Of a DNA stretch of 37,388 nucleotides, positions 29,310 through 36,597 are shown in pieces (within the stretch, counting starts at the first letter, position 1; each line of letters begins with the position of its first letter). Position numbers and translations under genes: made by a program. Location: positions 1 to 37,388 of the forward strand of contig NZ_JARXVH010000038.1 of assembly GCF_029892565.1 (NCBI RefSeq). Direction: 5' to 3'. Under the pieces are notes generated by a model that was not told the DNA's origin, did not search any database, and worked only from the letters and a program-made list of their open reading frames with translations. This DNA is from Streptomyces pseudovenezuelae. Its GTDB lineage: Bacteria > Actinomycetota > Actinomycetes > Streptomycetales > Streptomycetaceae.

Positions 29310-30112
29310 CCGCGCAGGGCCTTCCAGGTGTGCGGTCCGATCACGCCGTCCACCACCAGGCCCGCGCGCTTCTGCAACTCCTTGACCGCCCGCTGCGTGA
29401 GCGGGCCGAAGATCCCGTCGATGCCCCCGGGCGAGATCCCCGCCCTACGTAACAGACACTGCGCCTCCGCCACGTCCGCGCCGGCATTGCCGTACGCCAG
29501 ATTGACGTCCCAACTGCGGCCCAGGCCCGCGAACCAGTGCCCGTCGTCCTTCTTCAGCCGACAGGTGTACGCCGGTTGCGCCGCCGGCGCGGACGAGGTG
29601 GGCGCGGTGCGGGAGGCCGGGGCGGTCTTCGTGGTCTCGTCGTCGTGCAGCCGTACCGCCAGCAGGACGGCGGAGGAGAGGGCGAGGACCAGGGCCACGG
29701 CTCCCGCGACGAGCGCGATGTGCAGGGAACGGACGCCTGTGGGGTGGGCGGGGCTGGGGGTCACCACGACCGCCAACTCGTCCGGTGAATCCGGTGACTT
29801 GGGTGACTCGGGCTGATCGGGCTCGTGTGCCGGGTCCGCTCGGCGGTTCTCCCACGCCTCCGCGGCCACCTCGCGGAGCGCGAGCAGGCGTACCGGGTCG
29901 TCGCCGGCGATCTTGGCCAGTGCCTCGACGGCCGGTGCGGGCGGTAGGGAACGGGCGCCCAGATACCGCTCCCAGGACTTCGGGCTGTACTCCGTGCGCG
30001 CCGCCAACTGCCGGACACTCAGCCCGCTGTGGTCCTTCAGCCGGCGTAACCGCACGACCAACTGCCGGATCCGCGGGTCCAGTTCCGCGGGCAGCGCCTT
30101 CCAACGCGACAT
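29306..30112 (-). CDS. Membrane-anchored XRE protein with peptidoglycan-binding domain, 268 aa
   Basis: Residues 15-75 are a helix-turn-helix closely similar to that of the next gene (RLRRLKDHSGLSVRQLAART, YSPKSWERYLGARSLPPAPA). After an acidic linker, one membrane helix is at 130-153 (LHIALVAGAVALVLALSSAV). The outer part carries a PG_binding_1 domain at about 205-265: NAGADVAEAQCLLRRAGI, IDGIFGPLTQRAVKELQKRA and VVDGVIGPHTWKALRG. This suggests sensing or anchoring at the cell wall. The ATG at 30112 is chosen because a G-run precedes it and the domain starts soon after. It is the first gene of a two-gene unit with a 4-bp overlap. Confidence 0.88.
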   Translation of the reverse strand: MSRWKALPAELDPRIRQLVVRLRRLKDHSGLSVRQLAARTEYSPKSWERYLGARSLPPAPAVEALAKIAGDDPVRLLALREVAAEAWENRRADPAHEPDQPESPKSPDSPDELAVVVTPSPAHPTGVRSLHIALVAGAVALVLALSSAVLLAVRLHDDETTKTAPASRTAPTSSAPAAQPAYTCRLKKDDGHWFAGLGRSWDVNLAYGNAGADVAEAQCLLRRAGISPGGIDGIFGPLTQRAVKELQKRAGLVVDGVIGPHTWKALRG

Positions 30113-30298
30113 GTGCCCCCCCACTTCGCGTTCGGGGACCGGAATCAACCGGTCCCTGCGCGTCGCATTCTGCATCACTGACACCTCATCGCACGCCCAT
30201 TCGGTTGCAGAGCGCGGAGGGAATCGGCCATGGTCCGCGACGGACCGCCGGCGTCCCGTCCCGCCGTCCCGGACGTCTGTGTCCTCGCAGGTCAGGGG

Positions 30299-30325
30299 AA
30301 GTGACGTCCCGCAGAGACGTCACTT
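30299..30325. promoter_or_regulatory. Perfect palindrome upstream of the membrane XRE pair
   Basis: AAGTGACGTC (30299-30308) and GACGTCACTT (30316-30325) are perfect 10-bp arms around 7 bases. It lies in the divergent region, 187 bases before the XRE gene and 82 before the small peptide remnant. The 10-7-10 layout equals that of the 27962-27988 site although the sequence differs. It is a probable regulator site. Confidence 0.5.
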
Positions 30326-30406
30326 GCGCGCCATTCGTGGCGAGGTGCCCCCGGTGGACCGCAATCTCGTTCCAGCACGACGGCCGACAACCTGAAAGAG
30401 GAACGC

Positions 30407-30588
30407 ATGCGATCGAATGTCGTGGCCAGGCCCCTGTGAACCACACCGCCGTCGCCGGTATCGCGATCGAGGGCACCGCGTCAGCCTCCCCCCGGCTTCC
30501 CCGCGCGGGCCGCCTTCGCACAGGCGTCCGACGACTCGAACCAGACGGTGTGGAACAGGTCAACGGGGCCTGTGCCAACGGCATGTGA
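30407..30588 (+). pseudogene. Degenerate small secreted-peptide gene
   Basis: A good ribosome site (GAAAGAGGAACGC) leads to ATG 30407, but the frame MRSNVVARPL stops at 30437. In other frames signal-peptide-like and mature pieces continue: TAVAGIAIEGTASAS, then AFAQASDDSNQTVWN, then VNGACANGM with a stop at 30586-30588. At least two frameshifts would be needed to join them. A strong plus-strand terminator follows 21 bases on. This looks like a broken gene for a short exported peptide, or sequence errors in a real one. A 50-codon frame from GTG 30436 remains open. Confidence 0.4.
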
Positions 30589-30608
30589 GCTGTGGTGGCC
30601 GAGATGCG

Positions 30609-30651
30609 ACCGCGGGCTGTCCCCCACGGGGGAGGGACAGCCCGCGGTTTT
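30609..30651 (+). terminator. Intrinsic terminator with T-run
   Basis: ACCGCGGGCTGTCCC (30609-30623) pairs perfectly with its complement at 30634-30648, loop of ten bases, followed by TTTT on the plus strand. It implies a plus-strand transcript from the upstream small gene. Confidence 0.8.
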
Positions 30652-30725
30652 CCCGTTGCCAGGGTGGTCCCCCGTGATCCCGTTACCGTGGAGGTGTGGA
30701 CGACCGACGGGGACGGGCGACGGGC

Positions 30726-32678
30726 ATGGCCGACGGGCCGCTGCTCGCACAGCTGCATTTCGGGCGCGAGGATGCCGAACGGGACGTGACGGACGGCCTG
30801 TTGCTGCGCGGCGGGTTTCTGCCCAACGCCGCGTACCGGGGTGCGCTCAGCGGGCGCAAGATGCTGATCATCGGGCGCAAGGGGTCCGGCAAGAGCGCCA
30901 TCTGCATGCAGCTCAAGGCGGACGGCGCCGGCCACTACGCCGGGACCGAACTGATCCCGCCCGACGAGACCGCGGGTGAGGAGATCCGGCGCTTCGAGTT
31001 GCAGGGGCTGCCCGGGGACTCGGCGAAGGCGCTGATCTGGCGGTACCTCTTCGCCGTGTACGCGGCCCGGCACTTGGTGGCCCACGCGAAGGACGCGCAC
31101 GGGTACCGGCCCGACTCGGTGAAGGCGCTGGCACGCTTCCTGAAGCAGAACGGCGAGTCGGCGGACGGGCGGTTCGGGGACCGACTCGCGCAGGCGGCCA
31201 GGGGGTTGCAGACCTCGCTGTCCCTGGAGGCGTTCGGGTTCAAGGCGGGACTGGATCTCGCGCAGTCGCCGCTGTCCGAAGGGGCCCAGGCCACCCGGCA
31301 GTTGGACGTCGTTGAGCAGGGCGTGGCGCAGGCCTTCGCCGACCTCGGCTGCGGTGATCTCGACGCCGGTGGTCTCGACGGCGGCGAGGAGCACGGACCG
31401 CTGCTGCTCATGGTCGACCAACTCGAACTGGTCTGGTCGGCCGAGACGGACAGCAACTCCATGGTGATCGGGCTGCTGTTGGCAGCGAAGCACGCGGCGA
31501 GCCTCTACGGTCGCGCCGTGAGCGTCCTGCTGTTCCTGCGCGCCGACATCTACGACTCGCTGCACTTCGGGGAGGGCGACAAGTTCCGCGGCGACGAACT
31601 GCGGATCGCCTGGACCGAACAGGCCCTGCGGGACCTGGCGTTGGCGCGGGCGCGGGCGTCAGCCGGGGCGGAGTTGACGCCCGAGATCCTGTGGGGAGAC
31701 CTGTTCCCGGCGGAGGTCGAGGGCGAGGAGACCGCCACCTACCTCTTCCGCCGCTGCCTGCCACGCCCCCGGGACGCGATCCAGTTCCTCAACCTCTGCC
31801 AGGAGACGGCCTCGTTGATCAACGGCCGGGACCGGATCACGGAGGCGGACGTCGTACAGGCCGGGCGGCAGTTCTCCGACTGGAAGTTGAAGGACCTGGC
31901 GCTGGAGTACCTGGTCGCGCACCCCTTCCTGAAGCACCTCTTCCCGCTCTTCCAGAACACTGGATACGTCGTGACCCGGACCGTCCTCGGCACCCGTTTC
32001 GAGGCGGCGGCCGAGTCACTGCACCGCCTGTTCCCCGCGTACGCCGACGCGTTGACGGTCCACGGTGTCGTCGACGTCCTCTACGCGGTGGGCTTCCTCG
32101 GCGTGCGCCGCGGCAACGACGTGGTGTTCGCCGGGGGCGACGACCTGCCCGCGCAGTTCCACGAGACGGAGTTCCACCTCCACCCGTGCTTCCGGGCGGC
32201 GCTCGGCGCGACCAGCGCGATCGACCTACGGCACTTCGAGATCGACGCGGCGGTCGGCCGGGTCGTTCAGGGCGGCAACCAAGGGGGCTTCAACGACGGC
32301 GGGTTCACGTCCGCGCCCACCCGCGACCATCGCCTCGTCCAGGAACTCCGCCGCTCCTGCCACTCGATCCTCGCCCAGACCAGCCGAGCGGTGAGCCTGG
32401 CGCAGGGCGCCCGTGACGAGATCACCCAGCAGATCAACCGGGTCCTCGGAGAGGTCAACGTCCTTCCGTCGGGGGCCGGTTCGACCTACGACCTGGCGGA
32501 CCACGTCCTCCTCACCGCCCGCTACTTCGACACCCTCGCCGCACAACTCCTCGCGGGCGGGATGGACGACTCCACGGGGGCGGGGGATGTCGTACGCCGG
32601 GTGCAGGAGGAGGCACGGCGACTGCGGCGCCAGGCGGCCGGGTCCTACGGCAGTTCGGGCAGCTCGGCGGGACCCTGA
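30726..32678 (+). CDS. P-loop ATPase, Sll1717-type, 650 aa
   Basis: A large soluble ATPase. Walker A is IGRKGSGKSAIC (residues 49-60) and a Walker B-like strand is PLLLMVDQLELVW (225-237). The N-terminus ADGPLLAQLHFGREDAERDV and GFLPNAAYRGALSGRKMLIIG match proteins annotated P-loop ATPase Sll1717 family, a group with no settled function and some links to conflict or STAND-like systems. Further on, LFLRADIYDSLHF and RRCLPRPRDAIQFLN look like sensor and lid helices. ATG 30726 is used; a GTG at 30696, after TACCGT and GGAGG, could be a leaderless start adding ten residues. It is monocistronic and converges on argS. Confidence 0.75.
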   Translation: MADGPLLAQLHFGREDAERDVTDGLLLRGGFLPNAAYRGALSGRKMLIIGRKGSGKSAICMQLKADGAGHYAGTELIPPDETAGEEIRRFELQGLPGDSAKALIWRYLFAVYAARHLVAHAKDAHGYRPDSVKALARFLKQNGESADGRFGDRLAQAARGLQTSLSLEAFGFKAGLDLAQSPLSEGAQATRQLDVVEQGVAQAFADLGCGDLDAGGLDGGEEHGPLLLMVDQLELVWSAETDSNSMVIGLLLAAKHAASLYGRAVSVLLFLRADIYDSLHFGEGDKFRGDELRIAWTEQALRDLALARARASAGAELTPEILWGDLFPAEVEGEETATYLFRRCLPRPRDAIQFLNLCQETASLINGRDRITEADVVQAGRQFSDWKLKDLALEYLVAHPFLKHLFPLFQNTGYVVTRTVLGTRFEAAAESLHRLFPAYADALTVHGVVDVLYAVGFLGVRRGNDVVFAGGDDLPAQFHETEFHLHPCFRAALGATSAIDLRHFEIDAAVGRVVQGGNQGGFNDGGFTSAPTRDHRLVQELRRSCHSILAQTSRAVSLAQGARDEITQQINRVLGEVNVLPSGAGSTYDLADHVLLTARYFDTLAAQLLAGGMDDSTGAGDVVRRVQEEARRLRRQAAGSYGSSGSSAGP

Positions 32679-32692
32679 CGGAACACCGCGTA

Positions 32693-32736
32693 GGGCCGGT
32701 TCGGCGGGCAGACCGGGCCGCCCGCCGAACCGGCCC
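32693..32736. terminator. Bidirectional terminator between the ATPase gene and argS
   Basis: A perfect 16-bp stem, GGGCCGGTTCGGCGGG (32693-32708) with its complement at 32721-32736, and a 12-base loop, between convergent stops. Confidence 0.85.
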
Positions 32737-32741
32737 ACGGG

Positions 32742-34520
32742 TCAGAGCTTCTCGGGCGTCCTGATGCCCAGCAGCGCCATCCCCCGGTGCAGCGTGCGGG
32801 CCGTGAGGTCCACCAGGAACAGGCGGTTCTCGACGACCTCCGGCGCGTTGTCCGGGGACAGTACGTGGCACTGGTCGTAGAACGTCGTGAGGGTGGAGGC
32901 CAGTTGGTAGAGGTACGCCGTCAGCTTGTGGGGGGCGTACTCCTTGGCCGCCTCCGCGACCACCTCGCTGAACTGGTCCAGATGCAGACCCAACGCGCGC
33001 TCCGCCGGGGCCAGTTCGAGCTCCGGGTGGGCAACCGGCCGGGCCTCGCCCGCCTTGCGGAGGATCGACTGGATACGGGCGTACGCGTACTGGAGGTACA
33101 CCGACGTGTCGCCGTTGAGCGACACCATCTGGTCCAGGTCGAACTTGTAGTCCCGTACGGCGGACGTCGACAGGTCGGCGTACTTCACCGCGCCGATGCC
33201 CACGTACCGGCCGTTGTCGACGATCTCCTGCTCGGTCAGGCCCACCTTCTCGGCCTTGTCCCGGACGACCGCGGTGGCGCGCTGGACAGCCTCGTCGAGG
33301 AGGTCCTCCAGCTTCACCGACACGCCCTCACGCGTCTTGAACGGCTTGCCGTCCTTGCCGAGGATCGTGCCGAAGGCCAACTGGTACGCCGTCACGTCGT
33401 CGTTCAGCCAGCCGGCCCGCCGCGCGGTCTCGAAGACCATCTTGAAGTGCAGGGACTGGCGGACGTCGACCACGTAGAGGAGCGAGGTCGCCTTGAGGTT
33501 GAAGACCCTGTCCCTGATCGCGGACAGGTCCGTCGCCGCGTAGCCGTAGCCGCCGTCGGACTTGCGGACGATCAGGGGGACCCGGTTGCCGTCCGGGCCC
33601 TTGATGTCGTCGAAGAACACGCACAGCGCGCCGTCCGAGATCTCCGCGACCCCGGACTCCTCAAGCAGCCGGCACGTCTCGTCCAGCATGTCGTTGTAAC
33701 CCGACTCGCCGACGATGTCCGCGTCCCGGATCTCCATGTCCAGCTTCTCGAAGACGGAGAAGAAGTAGATCTTCGACTCGTCCACGAACTTCTGCCAGGC
33801 GGCCAGCGTCTGCGGGTCGCCCGCCTGGAGGTCCACCACCCTGCGGCGCGCCCGCGTCTTGAACTCCTCGTCGGAGTCGAAGAGTTTGCGCGCGGCCTTG
33901 TAGAGGCGGTCGAGGTTCGACATCGCCTCCTCGCCGGAGATCTCCGCACCGTCGGCGCTCTTGTGGTCCAGCTCGCCCGGGTGCTCGTCCAGGTACTGGA
34001 TCAGCATGCCGAACTGCGTTCCCCAGTCGCCGATGTGGTGCCGCCGGACCACCGACTCGCCCGTGAACTCCAGGAGTTGGACCACCGCGTCACCGATCAC
34101 CGCGGAGCGGAGGTGACCGACGTGCATCTCCTTCGCCACGTTCGGCTGCGCGTAGTCGATGACCGTCGTGCCGGGGTGCTCCGCGAGGGGCACGCCGAGG
34201 CGGGCCGTGTCGTCGGCGTAGCGCGCCGCCAGGGTCTCGGTGATCGCCCGGTCGGAGATCGTGATGTTCAGGAAGCCGGGGCCGGAGACCTCGATGTCCT
34301 TGATCACGTCACCGGCGACCACCTGGGCCACGACCTGCGTCGCCAGCTCCCGCGGGTTCGCCTTGGCCTTCTTCGCGAGTGCCAGGATGCCGTTCGCCTG
34401 GAAGTCCGCCCGGTCGCTACGTCGCAGCAGAGGGTCCGCGTCCGCCTCCGGCAGGGTTGCCGAGAGGGCGTTCGCGAGGCGCTGGTGGACTAGGTCGGTG
34501 AGCGACGTGACCGAGGTCAT
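32742..34520 (-). CDS. argS: Arginyl-tRNA synthetase, 592 aa
   Basis: Class I synthetase that charges tRNA-Arg. The N-terminal additional domain (residues 1-110, MTSVTSLTDLVHQRLANAL) ends with VSGPGFLNITIS. The HIGH motif is in VIDYAQPNVAKEMHVGHLRSAVIGD, with HVGH. The RRHHIGDWGTQFGMLI segment is typical of ArgRS. The family lacks a canonical KMSKS; here FKTREGVSVKLEDLLDEA fills the site. The C-terminal anticodon-binding domain ends LLGIRTPEKL with the conserved terminal region. ATG 34520 is chosen because the open frame upstream is repeat DNA and GAGGAG lies near. It is divergent from lysS. Confidence 0.97.
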   Translation of the reverse strand: MTSVTSLTDLVHQRLANALSATLPEADADPLLRRSDRADFQANGILALAKKAKANPRELATQVVAQVVAGDVIKDIEVSGPGFLNITISDRAITETLAARYADDTARLGVPLAEHPGTTVIDYAQPNVAKEMHVGHLRSAVIGDAVVQLLEFTGESVVRRHHIGDWGTQFGMLIQYLDEHPGELDHKSADGAEISGEEAMSNLDRLYKAARKLFDSDEEFKTRARRRVVDLQAGDPQTLAAWQKFVDESKIYFFSVFEKLDMEIRDADIVGESGYNDMLDETCRLLEESGVAEISDGALCVFFDDIKGPDGNRVPLIVRKSDGGYGYAATDLSAIRDRVFNLKATSLLYVVDVRQSLHFKMVFETARRAGWLNDDVTAYQLAFGTILGKDGKPFKTREGVSVKLEDLLDEAVQRATAVVRDKAEKVGLTEQEIVDNGRYVGIGAVKYADLSTSAVRDYKFDLDQMVSLNGDTSVYLQYAYARIQSILRKAGEARPVAHPELELAPAERALGLHLDQFSEVVAEAAKEYAPHKLTAYLYQLASTLTTFYDQCHVLSPDNAPEVVENRLFLVDLTARTLHRGMALLGIRTPEKL

Positions 34521-34599
34521 GGGGTGGGAGCCGTTCTCCTCGTGGGTTTGGTAGACACGGCCAGTATCCCATGGAGGGTAAAGCCAGTTTTTCGGGTGC

Positions 34600-34692
34600 G
34601 TCCCGGTGGGGGCCGGTCGCGCCCCGCGGCGGAGCCGCATATCGATACAGCCCCGCGCCCCTTTGGAGGCGGCTGCGCCGCCATCCAAAAGG
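34600..34692. repeat. Streptomyces dispersed intergenic repeat between argS and lysS
   Basis: TCGCGCCCCGCGGCGGAGCC, CATATCGATACAGCCCCGCG and the following hairpin are a motif string seen repeatedly between Streptomyces genes. The hairpin TTTGGA-GGCGGC-TGC-GCCGCC-A-TCCAAA lies at 34662-34689. The element sits in a divergent promoter region, so it must be upstream of or within leaders. The other 160 bases of the gap show no gene. Confidence 0.6.
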
Positions 34693-34786
34693 CGTTTTCG
34701 TGGATGTGGGCTCGCCTGGGACAATAGAACGGTCAGTCGTGCGACCGTACCGGCTGCCCCGTGCCAGAAAGAAGGACGTGCCGATC

Positions 34787-36517
34787 GTGGCTCAGAGCAC
34801 CGAGACCACCGACTGGGTCTCCCGTTTCGCGGATGAGGTCATCGAGGAGTCGGAGCGTCGGGCCCCCGGCAAACCCGTCGTCGTCGCCTCTGGGCTCTCC
34901 CCCTCCGGTCCCATCCACCTCGGCAATCTGCGCGAGGTCATGACCCCGCACCTCGTCGCCGACGAGATCCGGCGGCGCGGCCGGCAGGTCCGGCACCTCA
35001 TCTCGTGGGACGACTACGACCGCTACCGCAAGGTGCCGGCCGGTATCGCGGGCGTCGACGAGACCTGGGCCGAGCACATCGGCAAGCCGCTGACCTCCGT
35101 CCCGGCGCCGAAGGGCTCCGCGTACCCGAACTGGGCCGAGCACTTCAAGGTCGCGATGGTCGAGGCGCTGGCCGAGCTGGGCGTGGAGTTCGACGGGATC
35201 AGCCAGACCGCGCAGTACACCTCCGGGGTGTACCGCGAGCAGATCCTGCACGCCATGAAGCACCGCGGCGACATCGACGCGATCCTCGACCAGTACCGGA
35301 CCAAGAAGGCCCCGGCCAAGCAGTCCCAGAAGGCGGTCGACGAGGCCGAGTTGGAGGCCGCCGAGGGCTCCGGCGCGGCCGGCGAGGACGACGGCGCCTC
35401 CGGTTCCGCCGGCTACTTCCCGTACAAGCCGTACTGCGGCAACTGCGAGAAGGACCTCACCACGGTCACCGCGTACGACGACGAGACCACCGAGCTGACC
35501 TACACCTGCACCTCGTGCGGCTTCTCCGAGACCGTCCGGCTCAACGAGTTCAACCGCGGCAAGCTGGTCTGGAAGGTCGACTGGCCGATGCGCTGGGCCT
35601 ACGAGGGTGTCGTCTTCGAGCCCAGCGGGGTCGACCACTCCTCGCCCGGGTCCTCGTTCCAGGTCGGCGGGCAGATCGTCGGGATCTTCGGCGGCAAGCA
35701 GCCGATCGGGCCGATGTACGCGTTCGTCGGCATCTCCGGGATGGCGAAGATGTCGTCGTCGCGCGGCGGGGTGCCCACGCCCGGCGACGCCCTGAAGATC
35801 ATGGAGCCGCAGCTCCTGCGCTGGCTCTACGCCCGGCGGCGGCCCAACCAGTCCTTCAAGATCGCCTTCGACCAGGAGATCCAGCGGCTCTACGACGAGT
35901 GGGACAAGCTGGACGGGAAGGTGGCGGACGGCTCCGCGCTGCCCGCCGACCTCGCCGCGCACTCCCGAGCGGTGCGTACGGCGGGCGGTGAACTGCCCAC
36001 CACGCCCCGGCCGTTGCCGTACCGCACGCTCGCGTCCGTCGCCGACATCACCGCCGGGAACCAGGACCAGACGCTGCGCATCCTCGGCGAGCTGGACCCG
36101 GCCAACCCGCTGTCCGCCCTCGACGAGGTACGGCCCCGGCTGGACAAGGCCGAGGCCTGGATCAACACGCACGTGCCCGCCGACCAGCGGACCATCGTGC
36201 GTGACGAGCCCGACGCCGAGCTGCTGAAGTCCCTCGACGAGGCGTCCCAGCAGTCGCTGCGGCTGCTGCTCGACGGGCTTGAGTCGCACTGGTCGCTGGA
36301 CGGCCTGTCGCACCTCGTCTACGGCGTGCCCAAGGTCCAGGCCGGCTTCTCCGCCGACGCCGGGCCCAAGGAACTGCCCGCCGAGATCAAGACCGCCCAG
36401 CGCACCTTCTTCGCCCTGCTCTACCAGCTGCTCGTCAGCCGCGACACGGGTCCGCGACTGCCCACGCTGCTGCTGGCCGTGGGGCAGGAGCGGGTGCGGG
36501 CCCTGCTCGGGGAGTAG
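34787..36517 (+). CDS. lysS: Lysyl-tRNA synthetase, class I (archaeal type), 576 aa
   Basis: A class I LysRS, a form found in archaea, spirochaetes and some actinobacteria, unlike the class II enzyme of most bacteria. The HIGH motif is LSPSGPIHLGNLREVMTP (residues 37-54) and the KMSKS motif is SGMAKMSSSRGGVPTP (317-332). An inserted zinc-type module has Cys217, Cys220, Cys241 and Cys244 (YCGNCEKDL and CTSCGFSE), preceded by an acidic stretch at 183-206. The GTG at 34787 has AGAAGGA 10 bases upstream; a GTG at 34778 (adding MPI) is the alternative and is too close to that site. It charges tRNA-Lys in the cytoplasm. Confidence 0.96.
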   Translation: MAQSTETTDWVSRFADEVIEESERRAPGKPVVVASGLSPSGPIHLGNLREVMTPHLVADEIRRRGRQVRHLISWDDYDRYRKVPAGIAGVDETWAEHIGKPLTSVPAPKGSAYPNWAEHFKVAMVEALAELGVEFDGISQTAQYTSGVYREQILHAMKHRGDIDAILDQYRTKKAPAKQSQKAVDEAELEAAEGSGAAGEDDGASGSAGYFPYKPYCGNCEKDLTTVTAYDDETTELTYTCTSCGFSETVRLNEFNRGKLVWKVDWPMRWAYEGVVFEPSGVDHSSPGSSFQVGGQIVGIFGGKQPIGPMYAFVGISGMAKMSSSRGGVPTPGDALKIMEPQLLRWLYARRRPNQSFKIAFDQEIQRLYDEWDKLDGKVADGSALPADLAAHSRAVRTAGGELPTTPRPLPYRTLASVADITAGNQDQTLRILGELDPANPLSALDEVRPRLDKAEAWINTHVPADQRTIVRDEPDAELLKSLDEASQQSLRLLLDGLESHWSLDGLSHLVYGVPKVQAGFSADAGPKELPAEIKTAQRTFFALLYQLLVSRDTGPRLPTLLLAVGQERVRALLGE

Positions 36518-36526
36518 TAACTCGTG

Positions 36527-36578
36527 CTACGACGACGGGGCCCCGGTGCTGATCAGCACCGGGGCCCCGTCGTCGTAG
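36527..36578. terminator. Long bidirectional terminator
   Basis: A perfect 52-bp palindrome: a 24-bp stem (36527-36550 with 36555-36578) around GATC. It lies between convergent lysS and the DUF2637-type gene. Confidence 0.9.
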
Positions 36579-36597
36579 AAGAACAGAGAGGAACCGC

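Noticed and set aside
32787..34493. A long plus-strand open frame opposite argS
   Set aside because: It is Val/Leu/Arg/Asp-rich with no domain, and wholly antisense to argS.
34733..36313. A long minus-strand open frame opposite lysS
   Set aside because: Antisense to class I lysS with clear HLGN and KMSSS motifs; composition is that of a shadow frame.
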